DNA from: Syntrophomonadaceae bacterium
GTDB taxonomy: Bacteria; Bacillota; Syntrophomonadia; Syntrophomonadales; Syntrophomonadaceae
Assembly (NCBI GenBank): GCA_012729495.1
Contig: JAAYCZ010000097.1
Coordinates: 1-41,451, forward strand
Direction: 5' to 3'
Length of the DNA stretch: 41,451 nt
Shown here: in pieces, positions 9,374 through 18,501 of the stretch
How the letters are laid out: each line of letters begins with the position of its first letter
How positions within the stretch are numbered: the first letter of the stretch is position 1
Notes under the pieces: generated by a model
Seen by the model: only the letters and a program-made list of their open reading frames with translations
Database searches by the model: none
What the model was told of the DNA's origin: nothing
Made by a program: the position numbers and the translations under genes

Positions 9374-10222
9374 TTACACCTCCACGATAAGATTGTCTAT
9401 CAATCTGGTATTGCCAAACTTTACTGCCAGGGCGATCAATACTGATCCCCTGATTTCCTCCACATCTCCCAAATCCTCTGCATCATAGATCTCAACATAA
9501 TCAATATTGGCCTGGGTAGCAGCCTCGATCATTTTCCTAATCTCCTGCTTCAGTCTGGAAACATTCCGCTCCCCGTCCTCGGCCAGCTGCCGGGCCTTTT
9601 GCAGGGAACGGCTCAGTACCAGGGCTTGCCTTCGCTGCTCCTCATCCAGATACACGTTACGGGAACTCAGGGCCAGGCCGTCTGCTTCACGCACAATCGG
9701 TACTCTGACAATGGTAATGGGGAAATTCAATTCCTGCACCATCTTTTCAATGATCATGGCCTGCTGAGCATCTTTTTGGCCAAAAAATGCCTTGTCGGGC
9801 TGACAGATATTAAAAAGTTTGCTGACCACGGTCGTGACGCCTCTAAAATGGCCTTCACGTGAACCTCCGCATAGTTTGGAAGTAATCTCTCCTTTTAATT
9901 CCACCCAGCTGTTATATCCCTCACGGTACATGTCCCGCGCCGAGGGAGCAAAAATGGCATCCACTTTTTCTTCAGCCAGCTTTTTACGATCACTCTCCAC
10001 ATCACGCGGATAACTATCAAAATCTTCATTCGGGCCAAACTGAGTGGGGTTTACAAAAATCGAAACAACCACTATATCACAGTGTCGCCCTGCTTCTTTT
10101 ACCAATGACAGGTGTCCGGCATGCAGATATCCCATCGTGGGAACAAGACCTATCTTCTGTCCCTGGCGTTTCTTGTTCAGACACCAGTTTTGCATCTCTT
10201 TGACATCATTAAAAACCTGCAT
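9374..10222 (-). CDS. panC: Pantothenate synthetase
   Basis: [50 protein letters not shown]. Confidence 0.96.
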   Translation of the reverse strand: MQVFNDVKEMQNWCLNKKRQGQKIGLVPTMGYLHAGHLSLVKEAGRHCDIVVVSIFVNPTQFGPNEDFDSYPRDVESDRKKLAEEKVDAIFAPSARDMYREGYNSWVELKGEITSKLCGGSREGHFRGVTTVVSKLFNICQPDKAFFGQKDAQQAMIIEKMVQELNFPITIVRVPIVREADGLALSSRNVYLDEEQRRQALVLSRSLQKARQLAEDGERNVSRLKQEIRKMIEAATQANIDYVEIYDAEDLGDVEEIRGSVLIALAVKFGNTRLIDNLIVEV

Positions 10223-10251
10223 TTTTAATCCCTCGTAAATATTTTAATCTT

Positions 10252-10285
10252 CTCCGGGATCACCCGGTCGGGTGATCTCCCGGAG
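10252..10285. other. Strong intergenic hairpin between panB and panC
   Basis: CTCCGGGATCACCCGgtCGGGTGATctCCCGGAG, about 15-bp stem with a 2-nt bulge. Confidence 0.75.
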
Positions 10286-10293
10286 CTTCCAAG

Positions 10294-11124
10294 CTAGTAC
10301 AATCTCTCCAGTACATCTTCCTTGATGGTAAAACCGTGTTCTTCACCCGGGAAAGTACCCTCTTCCACCTCTTGTTTATAAGCCAGCAGCGCCTCTTTGA
10401 TAAGCGGTTCCAGGTTGGCAAATTTCTTGACAAATTTGGGGATATGGCCTTTGAACATACCCAGCATATCATTAACAACCAAAACCTGCCCATCACAATA
10501 AGGTCCGGCGCCAATGCCTATGGTAGCAATCCCCGTCGATTCGGTTATTTTCTTGGCCAGCATGGTCGGTACGCATTCCAGGACGACTGCAAAGGCCCCG
10601 GCTTTTTCGTAGGCCTGGGCAGCTGCAATCAGGTCTTTGGCGGTATCAAGATCCTTACCCTGCACTTTAAAGCCGCCTAATTGATTAACCGATTGCGGGG
10701 TCAAGCCAATATGCGCCATTACCGGAATCTGCGCATCGATAATCGCTTTGGCAAAATCAACGCGTTCCAGCCCGCCTTCCAGCTTGATCGCCTGCGCTCC
10801 GCCCTCTTTGATAAAACGTCCGGCGTTGCGTACCGCTTCTTCCCGGGAAATATGGTAGGACAAAAAGGGCATATCCCCTACCACCAAAGCATTTTTGGTG
10901 CCTCTTACTACTGCCGCGGTATGGTGTACCATATCATCCATCGTTACCGCCAGGGTATTCTCGTAGCCTAGCTGCACCATGCCGACTGAATCACCGACCA
11001 ATATCATATCTATACCAGCTTCATCCACCATGGCGGCCATGGAATAATCGTAGGATGTGAGCATTGTAGATTTCTCATTTTTTAGCTTTTTTTCTTTTAT
11101 GGTTGCGATAGTTATTCTGCTCAT
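10294..11124 (-). CDS. panB: 3-methyl-2-oxobutanoate hydroxymethyltransferase
   Basis: [57 protein letters not shown]. Confidence 0.96.
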   Translation of the reverse strand: MSRITIATIKEKKLKNEKSTMLTSYDYSMAAMVDEAGIDMILVGDSVGMVQLGYENTLAVTMDDMVHHTAAVVRGTKNALVVGDMPFLSYHISREEAVRNAGRFIKEGGAQAIKLEGGLERVDFAKAIIDAQIPVMAHIGLTPQSVNQLGGFKVQGKDLDTAKDLIAAAQAYEKAGAFAVVLECVPTMLAKKITESTGIATIGIGAGPYCDGQVLVVNDMLGMFKGHIPKFVKKFANLEPLIKEALLAYKQEVEEGTFPGEEHGFTIKEDVLERLY

Positions 11125-11136
11125 TTGTGCACCTCC

Positions 11137-12036
11137 TTACTGGGCCGAACCAACGCGGGCCAGCTCCTGCATAAAAACTTTCTGGAAATTTTCCATGGCA
11201 TCTTTGTCAATACTGCCCTTTTCCAGCGCTATCTGGGCAGTATAATAACCCAACCATCCGTAGAGCTTGGTTAAATCCGGTGCCATTTTTTCCAGGCAGT
11301 CCAAATGTTTGATGATGGTGGAATAATCCCCCCGGGCAATCGGGCCGGTCAGACATTTGGGGATGCCGATGTTTTCAATGTTATGCAATGTGCCGTTAAT
11401 TAAAGGCAACAAAGCACGGGTAGCCATACTTTTGGGGATACCGGTCGATTCCAGCAGTTTGACCCCAAAATCAATGATGGTTACCAGATAATTTGATACC
11501 ACACAGGCTCCGGCGTGATATAAAGGCTTGGCCTTACGGTCGATAAAGAAATATTCTCCTCCCAGCGTCTCCACGATACAGACAGCTACATCAAAAGCCT
11601 GCCTGTCCCCTTCAATGCTGAAAACAGACCCGGGTAAATTCTCTATGGCCATATCCGGATTGGCAAAAGACTGCAGCGGGTGCACAGAAAGAACCCGGGC
11701 GCCAAATTCCTTGGCCCGGTCCAATACCTCCGATGATTGCGCCCCACTCATGTGTACCAATGTGTGTCCACTGTGAATAGCCCCACGATCAGCCAGCGTG
11801 TCCACAACATTCTGGATGGCACTGTCACACGGAGTAATAAATATTAAATCAGCTGAGCGAGCAATAACTTCCGGGCTTGCTGCAATAGCACAACCGGTCC
11901 GTTCTGCCAGTAACTGTGTAGATTCAGGTTTAATGTCATATGCACCTTTAATCTCATAGCCCTTGTCATGCAAAACGACTCCGATCGCTGTTCCAACAAC
12001 CCCCGCCCCGATAATACCGATCTTTTTTCTCAACAT
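11137..12036 (-). CDS. DUF2520/Rossmann-like dehydrogenase, candidate PanG-type ketopantoate reductase
   Basis: KIGIIGAGVVGTAIGVVLHDKGYEI Rossmann motif; HTLVHMSGAQSSEVLDRAKEFGARVLSVHPLQSFA; adjacent to panBCD with no panE in window. Confidence 0.8.
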   Translation of the reverse strand: MLRKKIGIIGAGVVGTAIGVVLHDKGYEIKGAYDIKPESTQLLAERTGCAIAASPEVIARSADLIFITPCDSAIQNVVDTLADRGAIHSGHTLVHMSGAQSSEVLDRAKEFGARVLSVHPLQSFANPDMAIENLPGSVFSIEGDRQAFDVAVCIVETLGGEYFFIDRKAKPLYHAGACVVSNYLVTIIDFGVKLLESTGIPKSMATRALLPLINGTLHNIENIGIPKCLTGPIARGDYSTIIKHLDCLEKMAPDLTKLYGWLGYYTAQIALEKGSIDKDAMENFQKVFMQELARVGSAQ

Positions 12037-12149
12037 ATCTAATTAACCCCCTTGAAAACAGGCGAAAAAAAATCAGCCTGTTTTTCTTCTTCCGTCCTGG
12101 TCCACAAGGGATCCAGGCTTCTTAATCAGGAGTACCGGCGGGAGACTCC

Positions 12150-12701
12150 CTATTTACTTATTTCTATTTTTCTGATGCTTTGGCTCGCATCTTCCAGCTG
12201 TGCCGCTCTAGCCAACACCTCCCCGATCCCTTTGCCATCCGGAAATACCAATTGCGGTGCTATTTCCTGCAATGGGATCAAAACAAACAAACGTGCATAC
12301 AGATGTGGATGGGGAATCACCAACTCTTGCAAAGCAATGATTTCCTCTCCAAATAAAAGGATATCCAGATCTATTACCCGGGGACCCCATTTTTCGTTCC
12401 TGAGGCGTCCCAATTTAATTTCAATTTTTTGCAGAACATCCAATAACTCCAGCGGAGTCAATCCTGTTTCTATTTCAATGACCTGATTTAAAAATTCATC
12501 CTGGTCGGTCTTTCCCCAGGGTGCGGTTATATATAAAGATGATTGGCGCGTTACAATAATCTTTTCAGTCAGCTCAATTAAATATATTGCATAGGCCAGG
12601 TTTTCTTCCTTATCGCCCATATTGGAACCCAGGCCAAGATAAACTCGCCCATTCAAATCGTTTTCACCTTCTAAACTATCATATAGGTTTTCTGTCCGCA
12701 A
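12150..12701 (-). CDS. folK: 2-amino-4-hydroxy-6-hydroxymethyldihydropteridine pyrophosphokinase
   Basis: VYLGLGSNMGDKEENL, RNEKWGPRVIDLDILLFG, IPHPHLYARLFVLIPL. Confidence 0.95.
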   Translation of the reverse strand: MRTENLYDSLEGENDLNGRVYLGLGSNMGDKEENLAYAIYLIELTEKIIVTRQSSLYITAPWGKTDQDEFLNQVIEIETGLTPLELLDVLQKIEIKLGRLRNEKWGPRVIDLDILLFGEEIIALQELVIPHPHLYARLFVLIPLQEIAPQLVFPDGKGIGEVLARAAQLEDASQSIRKIEISK

Positions 12702-12704
12702 GAG

Positions 12705-13064
12705 CTAATTTCGGTATCTTTTTATTGAAACACCAAAATAATCAAATTGACCCTCTACGGGAGCGTCTGGTTTATTAACAGTTATTTCCACTCCCAAAAC
12801 GGGAAACCTAAGCAACAGTGCGGCGGCAATATTTTCCGCCAGTGCTTCGAGCAATTGATAGCTCTCCTGCTCAACGATTTTTCTCACCTGGGCAAAAACA
12901 TCGGCGTAAGATACCGTATCTTTGATGTCATCACTATGTCCGGCCAGACTCGTATCCAGCAACAGATCTACATCTACTCTGAAAGTCTGCGGTTCTGACT
13001 TTTCAAACGGCAACACCCCATGGCAGGCCTTGAAAGTCATACCCCGGGCCATAATTCTATCCAT
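12705..13064 (-). CDS. folB: Dihydroneopterin aldolase
   Basis: ACHGVLPFEKSEPQTFRVDVDL, DTVSYADVFAQVRKIVE, SYQLLEALAENIA. Confidence 0.94.
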   Translation of the reverse strand: MDRIMARGMTFKACHGVLPFEKSEPQTFRVDVDLLLDTSLAGHSDDIKDTVSYADVFAQVRKIVEQESYQLLEALAENIAAALLLRFPVLGVEITVNKPDAPVEGQFDYFGVSIKRYRN

Positions 13065-14247
13065 CTTCGCTCCTTATCGCATCCACCATCCGGGCCAGCC
13101 GGCAACTCTCCTGTACATCATGTACCCGTACAATATCGGCTCCGTTCATTATAGCAGCGGCGATAACCGCCAGACTGCCTTCCAGCCTTTCTTTCACTTC
13201 CAGATCGAGGGTAGCCCCAATGAATGATTTTCTCGAAGCTCCAATCAGCAAAGGCCGGCCCAAACTTTTAAACTCCCGCAGACGTTTAACGATCAATCGG
13301 TTCTGGGCAGTTGTTTTGCCAAATCCTAATCCGGGATCAAATATTATCTTGCCCGGTTCCAATCCGGCCTGCACAGCATTTCTGGCTAATTGTGCCAGCT
13401 CCTCTGTAATATCGTCGATCAGATTGTCATATGGTTCATGCCTTTTTATTTGCAGGCGATTGTGCATCAAGACCACCGGAGCCTGCCATTTTACCAGTAC
13501 CGGCAATAGCTCAGGATCCATCTGCAGACTGCCAATATCGTTAATTAAATGGGCCCCGTTATCCAATGCCTGTCGTGCTACTTCCGCTCTGAAAGTGTCT
13601 ACCGATATAATAAGATCTGCTGCGGCCAGTTTTTTAACCACCGGAATGACTCGCGCCAGTTCTTCTTCTTCACTGGCCATTCTAGAATCGGGGCGTGATG
13701 AAGCGCCTCCCACATCAATTATATCAGCACCTTCCGCCTGCATGGCCATAGCCCGTGGCAAAGCCTTTTCCGGATCAAGATACTTTCCTCCGTCACTGAA
13801 GGAATCCGGGGTAACATTCAATATCCCCATTATTAATGTGCGTTTGCCGATTTCAAGTGTTTTTCCCTGGGCCAGGAACAAATTGCCGGCAGGTTCTGCC
13901 AGCGATTTCAGTATATTTTCAATTTCTGCCGCCAACGCCCGCAGGCCAAACGGCTGCAACTTTAATTTTTCCAGCAAAAGTCCATAATGCTTTAAGGTTC
14001 CCAGCAATAGAACATCGCCGCTGCCTACACCGCTGGCTGCTTTCCAGGAAACAGCCGCTTCTCCTCCCTTGGCCAGCATTTCCTGCTTTAAAATGTTGGC
14101 CGCCCGGTGGGAAATGTTTTTCAGTTTTATACAACGAAATACGGCCTTGGGAATCATATATTCTATACCCGGAGAACTTGCGCCGATCTCTTCCAGATAT
14201 CTCTTGGCTTCCGCACGGCTTTCTATAAATACTGCATGATGTGCCAA
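13057..14247 (-). CDS. folP: Dihydropteroate synthase with ~115-aa N-terminal extension
   Basis: IMGILNVTPDSFSDGGKYLDPEKAL, DIIDVGGASSRPDS, HLINDIGSLQMDPELL, IIFDPGLGFGKT, LLIGASRKSFIG. Confidence 0.93.
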   Translation of the reverse strand: MAHHAVFIESRAEAKRYLEEIGASSPGIEYMIPKAVFRCIKLKNISHRAANILKQEMLAKGGEAAVSWKAASGVGSGDVLLLGTLKHYGLLLEKLKLQPFGLRALAAEIENILKSLAEPAGNLFLAQGKTLEIGKRTLIMGILNVTPDSFSDGGKYLDPEKALPRAMAMQAEGADIIDVGGASSRPDSRMASEEEELARVIPVVKKLAAADLIISVDTFRAEVARQALDNGAHLINDIGSLQMDPELLPVLVKWQAPVVLMHNRLQIKRHEPYDNLIDDITEELAQLARNAVQAGLEPGKIIFDPGLGFGKTTAQNRLIVKRLREFKSLGRPLLIGASRKSFIGATLDLEVKERLEGSLAVIAAAIMNGADIVRVHDVQESCRLARMVDAIRSEDG

Positions 14248-14262
14248 TTTTTCACCTCAACG

Positions 14263-14796
14263 CTAATATGCAAAAGTTGTTACGCTGAATTCTTTGTTGC
14301 CCCGTTTCGGACAGGTATTGCGCTCCTCACACTGACTGCATATTCGGGACAGATTATCAGCGCGATGGATTCTTTCGCCGAGGAAACTCATATCCCGGCT
14401 GATATTTCTATGTTCATATATGGCCCGGCAGATTATACCGGTTTCATTGGGATTAAAAAAGGCACGCGGTAATATTTCGCGGGCCAGTTTTGCACCGAAA
14501 GAAGCATGGTCTACTCCTTCCCGGTATTCTTTCCATTTGCCTATGTCATGCAATAATCCGCAGGCATAAATACATTCCTTGGCGGCCAATTTACTGCTTA
14601 AGCCGCTTTCCTTGACAAAATAGTTCAGATCATTATGCTCCAGAACCAGAATATAAGCTATCCTGGCCACGTCAATATGGTGTTGCAGACCATGCTGGCA
14701 GTATTTGGCAACACTTTCATCGTCGGTGTTGCTCTTCATATATTCAATATAGAACTTATCCTGTAAAAGCAATTCTACCCGCTTCACCATCGTCAC
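14263..14796 (-). CDS. HD-domain phosphohydrolase-like protein with C-terminal Cys cluster
   Basis: HHIDVARIAYILVLEHN ... CGLLHDIGKWKEYREGVDHASFGAKLAREILP; C-terminal RICSQCEERNTCPK. Confidence 0.8.
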   Translation of the reverse strand: MTMVKRVELLLQDKFYIEYMKSNTDDESVAKYCQHGLQHHIDVARIAYILVLEHNDLNYFVKESGLSSKLAAKECIYACGLLHDIGKWKEYREGVDHASFGAKLAREILPRAFFNPNETGIICRAIYEHRNISRDMSFLGERIHRADNLSRICSQCEERNTCPKRGNKEFSVTTFAY

Positions 14797-14876
14797 CCCG
14801 CGAACTATTTTGCAGTTTTGATTATGTATATATTAAACAAAGAACCGTTAAATCCTGCCGGGGAATTAAATATATT

Positions 14877-16748
14877 TTATTCTTCCACTTTTGTTTCTGC
14901 ATCTGCCTCTGCTTTTGCTCCTGCTTCTGCATCTGCTGCTTCTGCTGGTTTCCCGTTACCGGTCATTATTTGTTCAAATTCTTCGGCTTCCATGGTTTCT
15001 GCTTCTATTAAGCGGGCTGCTATTTGGTGTAATTTATCAATGTTGTCACTCAATATTTTTTCTGCCTTGTTGTAACTGGTATCCATGTAATGCGAAGCTT
15101 CTTTGTCGATAGCATAAGCAATGGCATCAGAATAATTACGATCCCGTGAAATATCCCGGCCTAAAAACACTTCTTCACTCTTGTGTCCGAATGTCAGTGG
15201 CCCCAGATCCTCGCTCATGCCGTATTCGGTAATCATTTTGCGAACAATGCTGCTGGCCCGCTCCAGATCATTCTGGGCACCGGTGCTGATGTCGTTCAGA
15301 ACCAGGGCCTCGGCTACCCTTCCGCCCAGCAGGGTGGTCACCTCATCCAACATATATGATTTGGTTATATAGTTACGGTCTTCCTCTGGTAAAAGCAGCG
15401 TATAGCCCCCTGCCCGCCCGCGGGGTATAATCGATATTTTATGCAATTTATCCGTATGGGGCAGAAAATACGATACCAGTGCATGACCGGCTTCGTGATA
15501 GGCCACCAGTTTTTTCTCTTTTTCGGAAATAACCCGGGTCTTTTTTTCCGGACCGGCAATCACTCTCTCAATCGATTCCTCCAGTTCATCCATCCCTACC
15601 TTGCTTTTGTCACGCCGGGCCGACAGGAGGGCGGCTTCATTAACCAGATTGGCCAGATCAGCCCCCGTAAAACCTGGGGTTCGTTTGGCCAGTATTTCCA
15701 GATTTACATTTTCATCCAAAGGTTTATCCTTGACATGGACTTCTAGAATCGCTTCCCGGCCTTTTACATCCGGTCGGTCAATCAAAATATGGCGGTCGAA
15801 ACGTCCCGGTCTTAACAAAGCAGGATCAAGAATATCCGGACGGTTGGTGGAAGCCATCACAATGATGCCTTCATTGGTACTGAAACCATCCATTTCTACC
15901 AGCAGCTGGTTCAAAGTCTGTTCACGTTCATCGTGTCCTCCACCCAGACCGGCACCGCGCTGTCGGCCCACCGCATCGATTTCATCGATAAATACAATGC
16001 AGGGAGCATTCTTTTTGGCCTGTTCAAACAGGTCACGCACCCGGGCCGCCCCCACACCGACAAACATTTCCACAAAATCAGAGCCGCTGATGGAGAAAAA
16101 AGGAACCCCGGCTTCACCGGCGATCGCCTTGGCCATCAAGGTTTTGCCTGTTCCGGGAGCGCCGTATAATAAAACCCCGCGGGGTATTTTCGCCCCGATT
16201 TTAATAAATTTCTCGGGATTTTTCAGAAATTCAACCACTTCGGTCATTTCTTCTTTGGCTTCCTCGGCACCGGCCACATCAGCAAAAGTTGTTTTAACCT
16301 GCTCACCAGTCATCATCCGGGCTTTGCTTTTGCCAAACTGCATAACCTTGCCCCCGCCTCCCTGGGCCTGATTCATAATAAACAAGAGGAAAATGATCAG
16401 GATTACAATAGGAAAAAGCGTACTGAGCAACGTTGTCCACCAGGGTATAACTACCGGCTGAGCTTTGACTTGTACCCCTTTGTTCTGCATGATTTTGTCA
16501 ATGTTGCTTTCTTTAGTGGCTACAGTCGATACTTTGTCGCCATTTTTTAAAGTTGCCGAAATCTTGTAAACCAGGTCATTGACCTCGATCTCAGCACTTT
16601 TGACTGCCCCTGCCTCCACCTGGCTGTAAAATTGTGAATAAGTCAGCTCCCTGACCTCAACCTGTGTGGTGGAAGTCATTTTTATCGCAAATAATGCCAG
16701 TAAAACGATCAATGTGTATATAGCTATATTTTTTAGGGCCTTGTCCAA
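14877..16748 (-). CDS. ftsH: ATP-dependent zinc metalloprotease FtsH
   Basis: [70 protein letters not shown], two N-terminal TM segments. Confidence 0.98.
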   Translation of the reverse strand: MDKALKNIAIYTLIVLLALFAIKMTSTTQVEVRELTYSQFYSQVEAGAVKSAEIEVNDLVYKISATLKNGDKVSTVATKESNIDKIMQNKGVQVKAQPVVIPWWTTLLSTLFPIVILIIFLLFIMNQAQGGGGKVMQFGKSKARMMTGEQVKTTFADVAGAEEAKEEMTEVVEFLKNPEKFIKIGAKIPRGVLLYGAPGTGKTLMAKAIAGEAGVPFFSISGSDFVEMFVGVGAARVRDLFEQAKKNAPCIVFIDEIDAVGRQRGAGLGGGHDEREQTLNQLLVEMDGFSTNEGIIVMASTNRPDILDPALLRPGRFDRHILIDRPDVKGREAILEVHVKDKPLDENVNLEILAKRTPGFTGADLANLVNEAALLSARRDKSKVGMDELEESIERVIAGPEKKTRVISEKEKKLVAYHEAGHALVSYFLPHTDKLHKISIIPRGRAGGYTLLLPEEDRNYITKSYMLDEVTTLLGGRVAEALVLNDISTGAQNDLERASSIVRKMITEYGMSEDLGPLTFGHKSEEVFLGRDISRDRNYSDAIAYAIDKEASHYMDTSYNKAEKILSDNIDKLHQIAARLIEAETMEAEEFEQIMTGNGKPAEAADAEAGAKAEADAETKVEE

Positions 16749-16844
16749 TTAATTACCTCCCCGGTCCGATTAAATATAAATAGTTTCCATTCTTTAGGTT
16801 TCCTGATTGGATAAATTTTATGGTCAAAACATTTTAGCACATGG

Positions 16845-18242
16845 CTACCTGCTTTTCAAATTATACCCATTGTTCTCATCCGCAGCTCTTTTTATAAGCA
16901 GTATATGTTGGCTCTGCTGATCAACTGCAGCTGGCGAACAGACGCATAATCCCGGCAGCGCATAAATTTCACCGCTCTGCGAGGCCAGTACCGCAACCCG
17001 GTCTCTTTCCCGGAAGGGAATCCTTTGTTCATTGAAATATTTCTTTAACTTTTTGTGACCGGCAAATCCGACCGGCTGAATTACATCACCTTGATGGCGC
17101 GAACGCAGCACCAGGGGAAGAGACAGTTTATCGTAATCCAGATAAACATCCCCTGCATCGGTATTGATATGGTTACAATCTGTCAGCATAAAACGATATC
17201 GGCTTCCGTCCGGAAGTACAACCTCACCCGGAATAGTAACCTCAATATTGAAAACATCTGCTTTTTGCCAATTGCTCGTAAATATTATTCTATCATAAGA
17301 CTTGTTAATCATGATTCCCTTTTTTAACTGCAGAATTTTAGCTGAACCCGGTTTAGGGAGCAAATCCAGGACTTTCTCCACATCCCGAGCCTCCCATCCG
17401 GCCGGGCCTCCCACGGCTGATAAAGCCATGATCGTCAGCCTGCGCCGGGCCGCCAGAGGCAGCGCTTTAAAACCCTCCAGATCCATTTCCAAACCTTGCT
17501 CATCCTGCGAACAAACCAACTGCGTCCAATAGTTCAGCATAATTTGCTGTAAAAATTCGTTTTCAGCCCGGACAATCTCCGCCAGACGACTTAAATTTTC
17601 TGTAATTTGCGGGTTGTAATCATTTTGCAAAAGCGGAATCAACTGATGCCGAATGCGATTACGCAGAAATGTTTGATCCTGATTGCTTTGATCAAGACAA
17701 AAGGAGATTTGATTTTCCTGCAGATAGGCTAGCAAATTCTGTTTGCTCTGCTGCAGAAGCGGACGAATCAGATCGCGGTTGCGCGGCATAATGCCCCGCA
17801 AGCCTTGGATACCCGTTCCCCTTAGCAAATGCAAAAGCACTGTTTCGGCCTGATCATCCTGATGGTGGGCAGTAGCTATGGCATCAGCCTGCAATTGCTG
17901 CAATAATTCATTGAAAAAAGCATAGCGGGCCTGACGACCGGCATCCTCCAGGGAGGTTTTATTCTGGCGGGCTAATTCGCGGACATCAATTGTTTTTGAG
18001 TAACAGGCAATCTGCAAATACCGGCAGCTTTCTTCCACAAATTGCTGTTCCTGCTCGGCTTGCGGACGCAATTTATGATTGATATGTGCAGCCACGATGT
18101 TGAAGCCAGACTCTTGGCTCAAATCCCTTAAAATATGTAAGAGGGCCATTGAATCTGGCCCCCCCGATACGGCTGCAATAACTTTGTCGCCGGGTTCAAT
18201 CAATCTCTGGGCGGCAATATATGCCTTGACTGCGTCAATCAT
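16845..18242 (-). CDS. tilS: tRNA(Ile)-lysidine synthetase
   Basis: PP-loop VIAAVSGGPDSMALLHIL; ATAHHQDDQAETVLLHLLRGTGIQGLRGI. Confidence 0.95.
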   Translation of the reverse strand: MIDAVKAYIAAQRLIEPGDKVIAAVSGGPDSMALLHILRDLSQESGFNIVAAHINHKLRPQAEQEQQFVEESCRYLQIACYSKTIDVRELARQNKTSLEDAGRQARYAFFNELLQQLQADAIATAHHQDDQAETVLLHLLRGTGIQGLRGIMPRNRDLIRPLLQQSKQNLLAYLQENQISFCLDQSNQDQTFLRNRIRHQLIPLLQNDYNPQITENLSRLAEIVRAENEFLQQIMLNYWTQLVCSQDEQGLEMDLEGFKALPLAARRRLTIMALSAVGGPAGWEARDVEKVLDLLPKPGSAKILQLKKGIMINKSYDRIIFTSNWQKADVFNIEVTIPGEVVLPDGSRYRFMLTDCNHINTDAGDVYLDYDKLSLPLVLRSRHQGDVIQPVGFAGHKKLKKYFNEQRIPFRERDRVAVLASQSGEIYALPGLCVCSPAAVDQQSQHILLIKRAADENNGYNLKSR

Positions 18243-18401
18243 AGCTGCTCCTCATCTTTGTCTGATAATACTATCCTACCCAAGTTATATCAATTGTCAA
18301 GCCACCCGGAAACTATCCGGGAATACTGAAAAAATCCCTTTTATGTCATTCTGAATGGAACGTTAGCAAAATGAAGAATCTGCAAACCATTTAACCTGAG
18401 G

Positions 18402-18500
18402 ATTTTGCATAATTAACTTTTTTTTAATAATCATGCAGCTTTAAAATGTCATCCTGAGCGTTAGCGGATCTACGGCACTCATGAGACTCCCCCTACGGGG
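18402..18500 (+). repeat. Composite dispersed repeat (gcataattaa + gtcatcctgagcgttag + ctacggcac modules), copy 1
   Basis: attttgcataattaac...catgcagctttaaaatgtcatcctgagcgttagcggatctacggcac, matches 35497-35630. Confidence 0.75.
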
Positions 18501-18501
18501 A

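Noticed and set aside
13220-13987. Plus-strand 255-aa ORF opposite folP
   Set aside because: Antisense shadow of clearly recognised dihydropteroate synthase; no family motif.
15601-16371. Plus-strand 256-aa ORF opposite ftsH
   Set aside because: Antisense shadow of the highly conserved AAA domain; Ser/Arg-rich without recognisable motifs.
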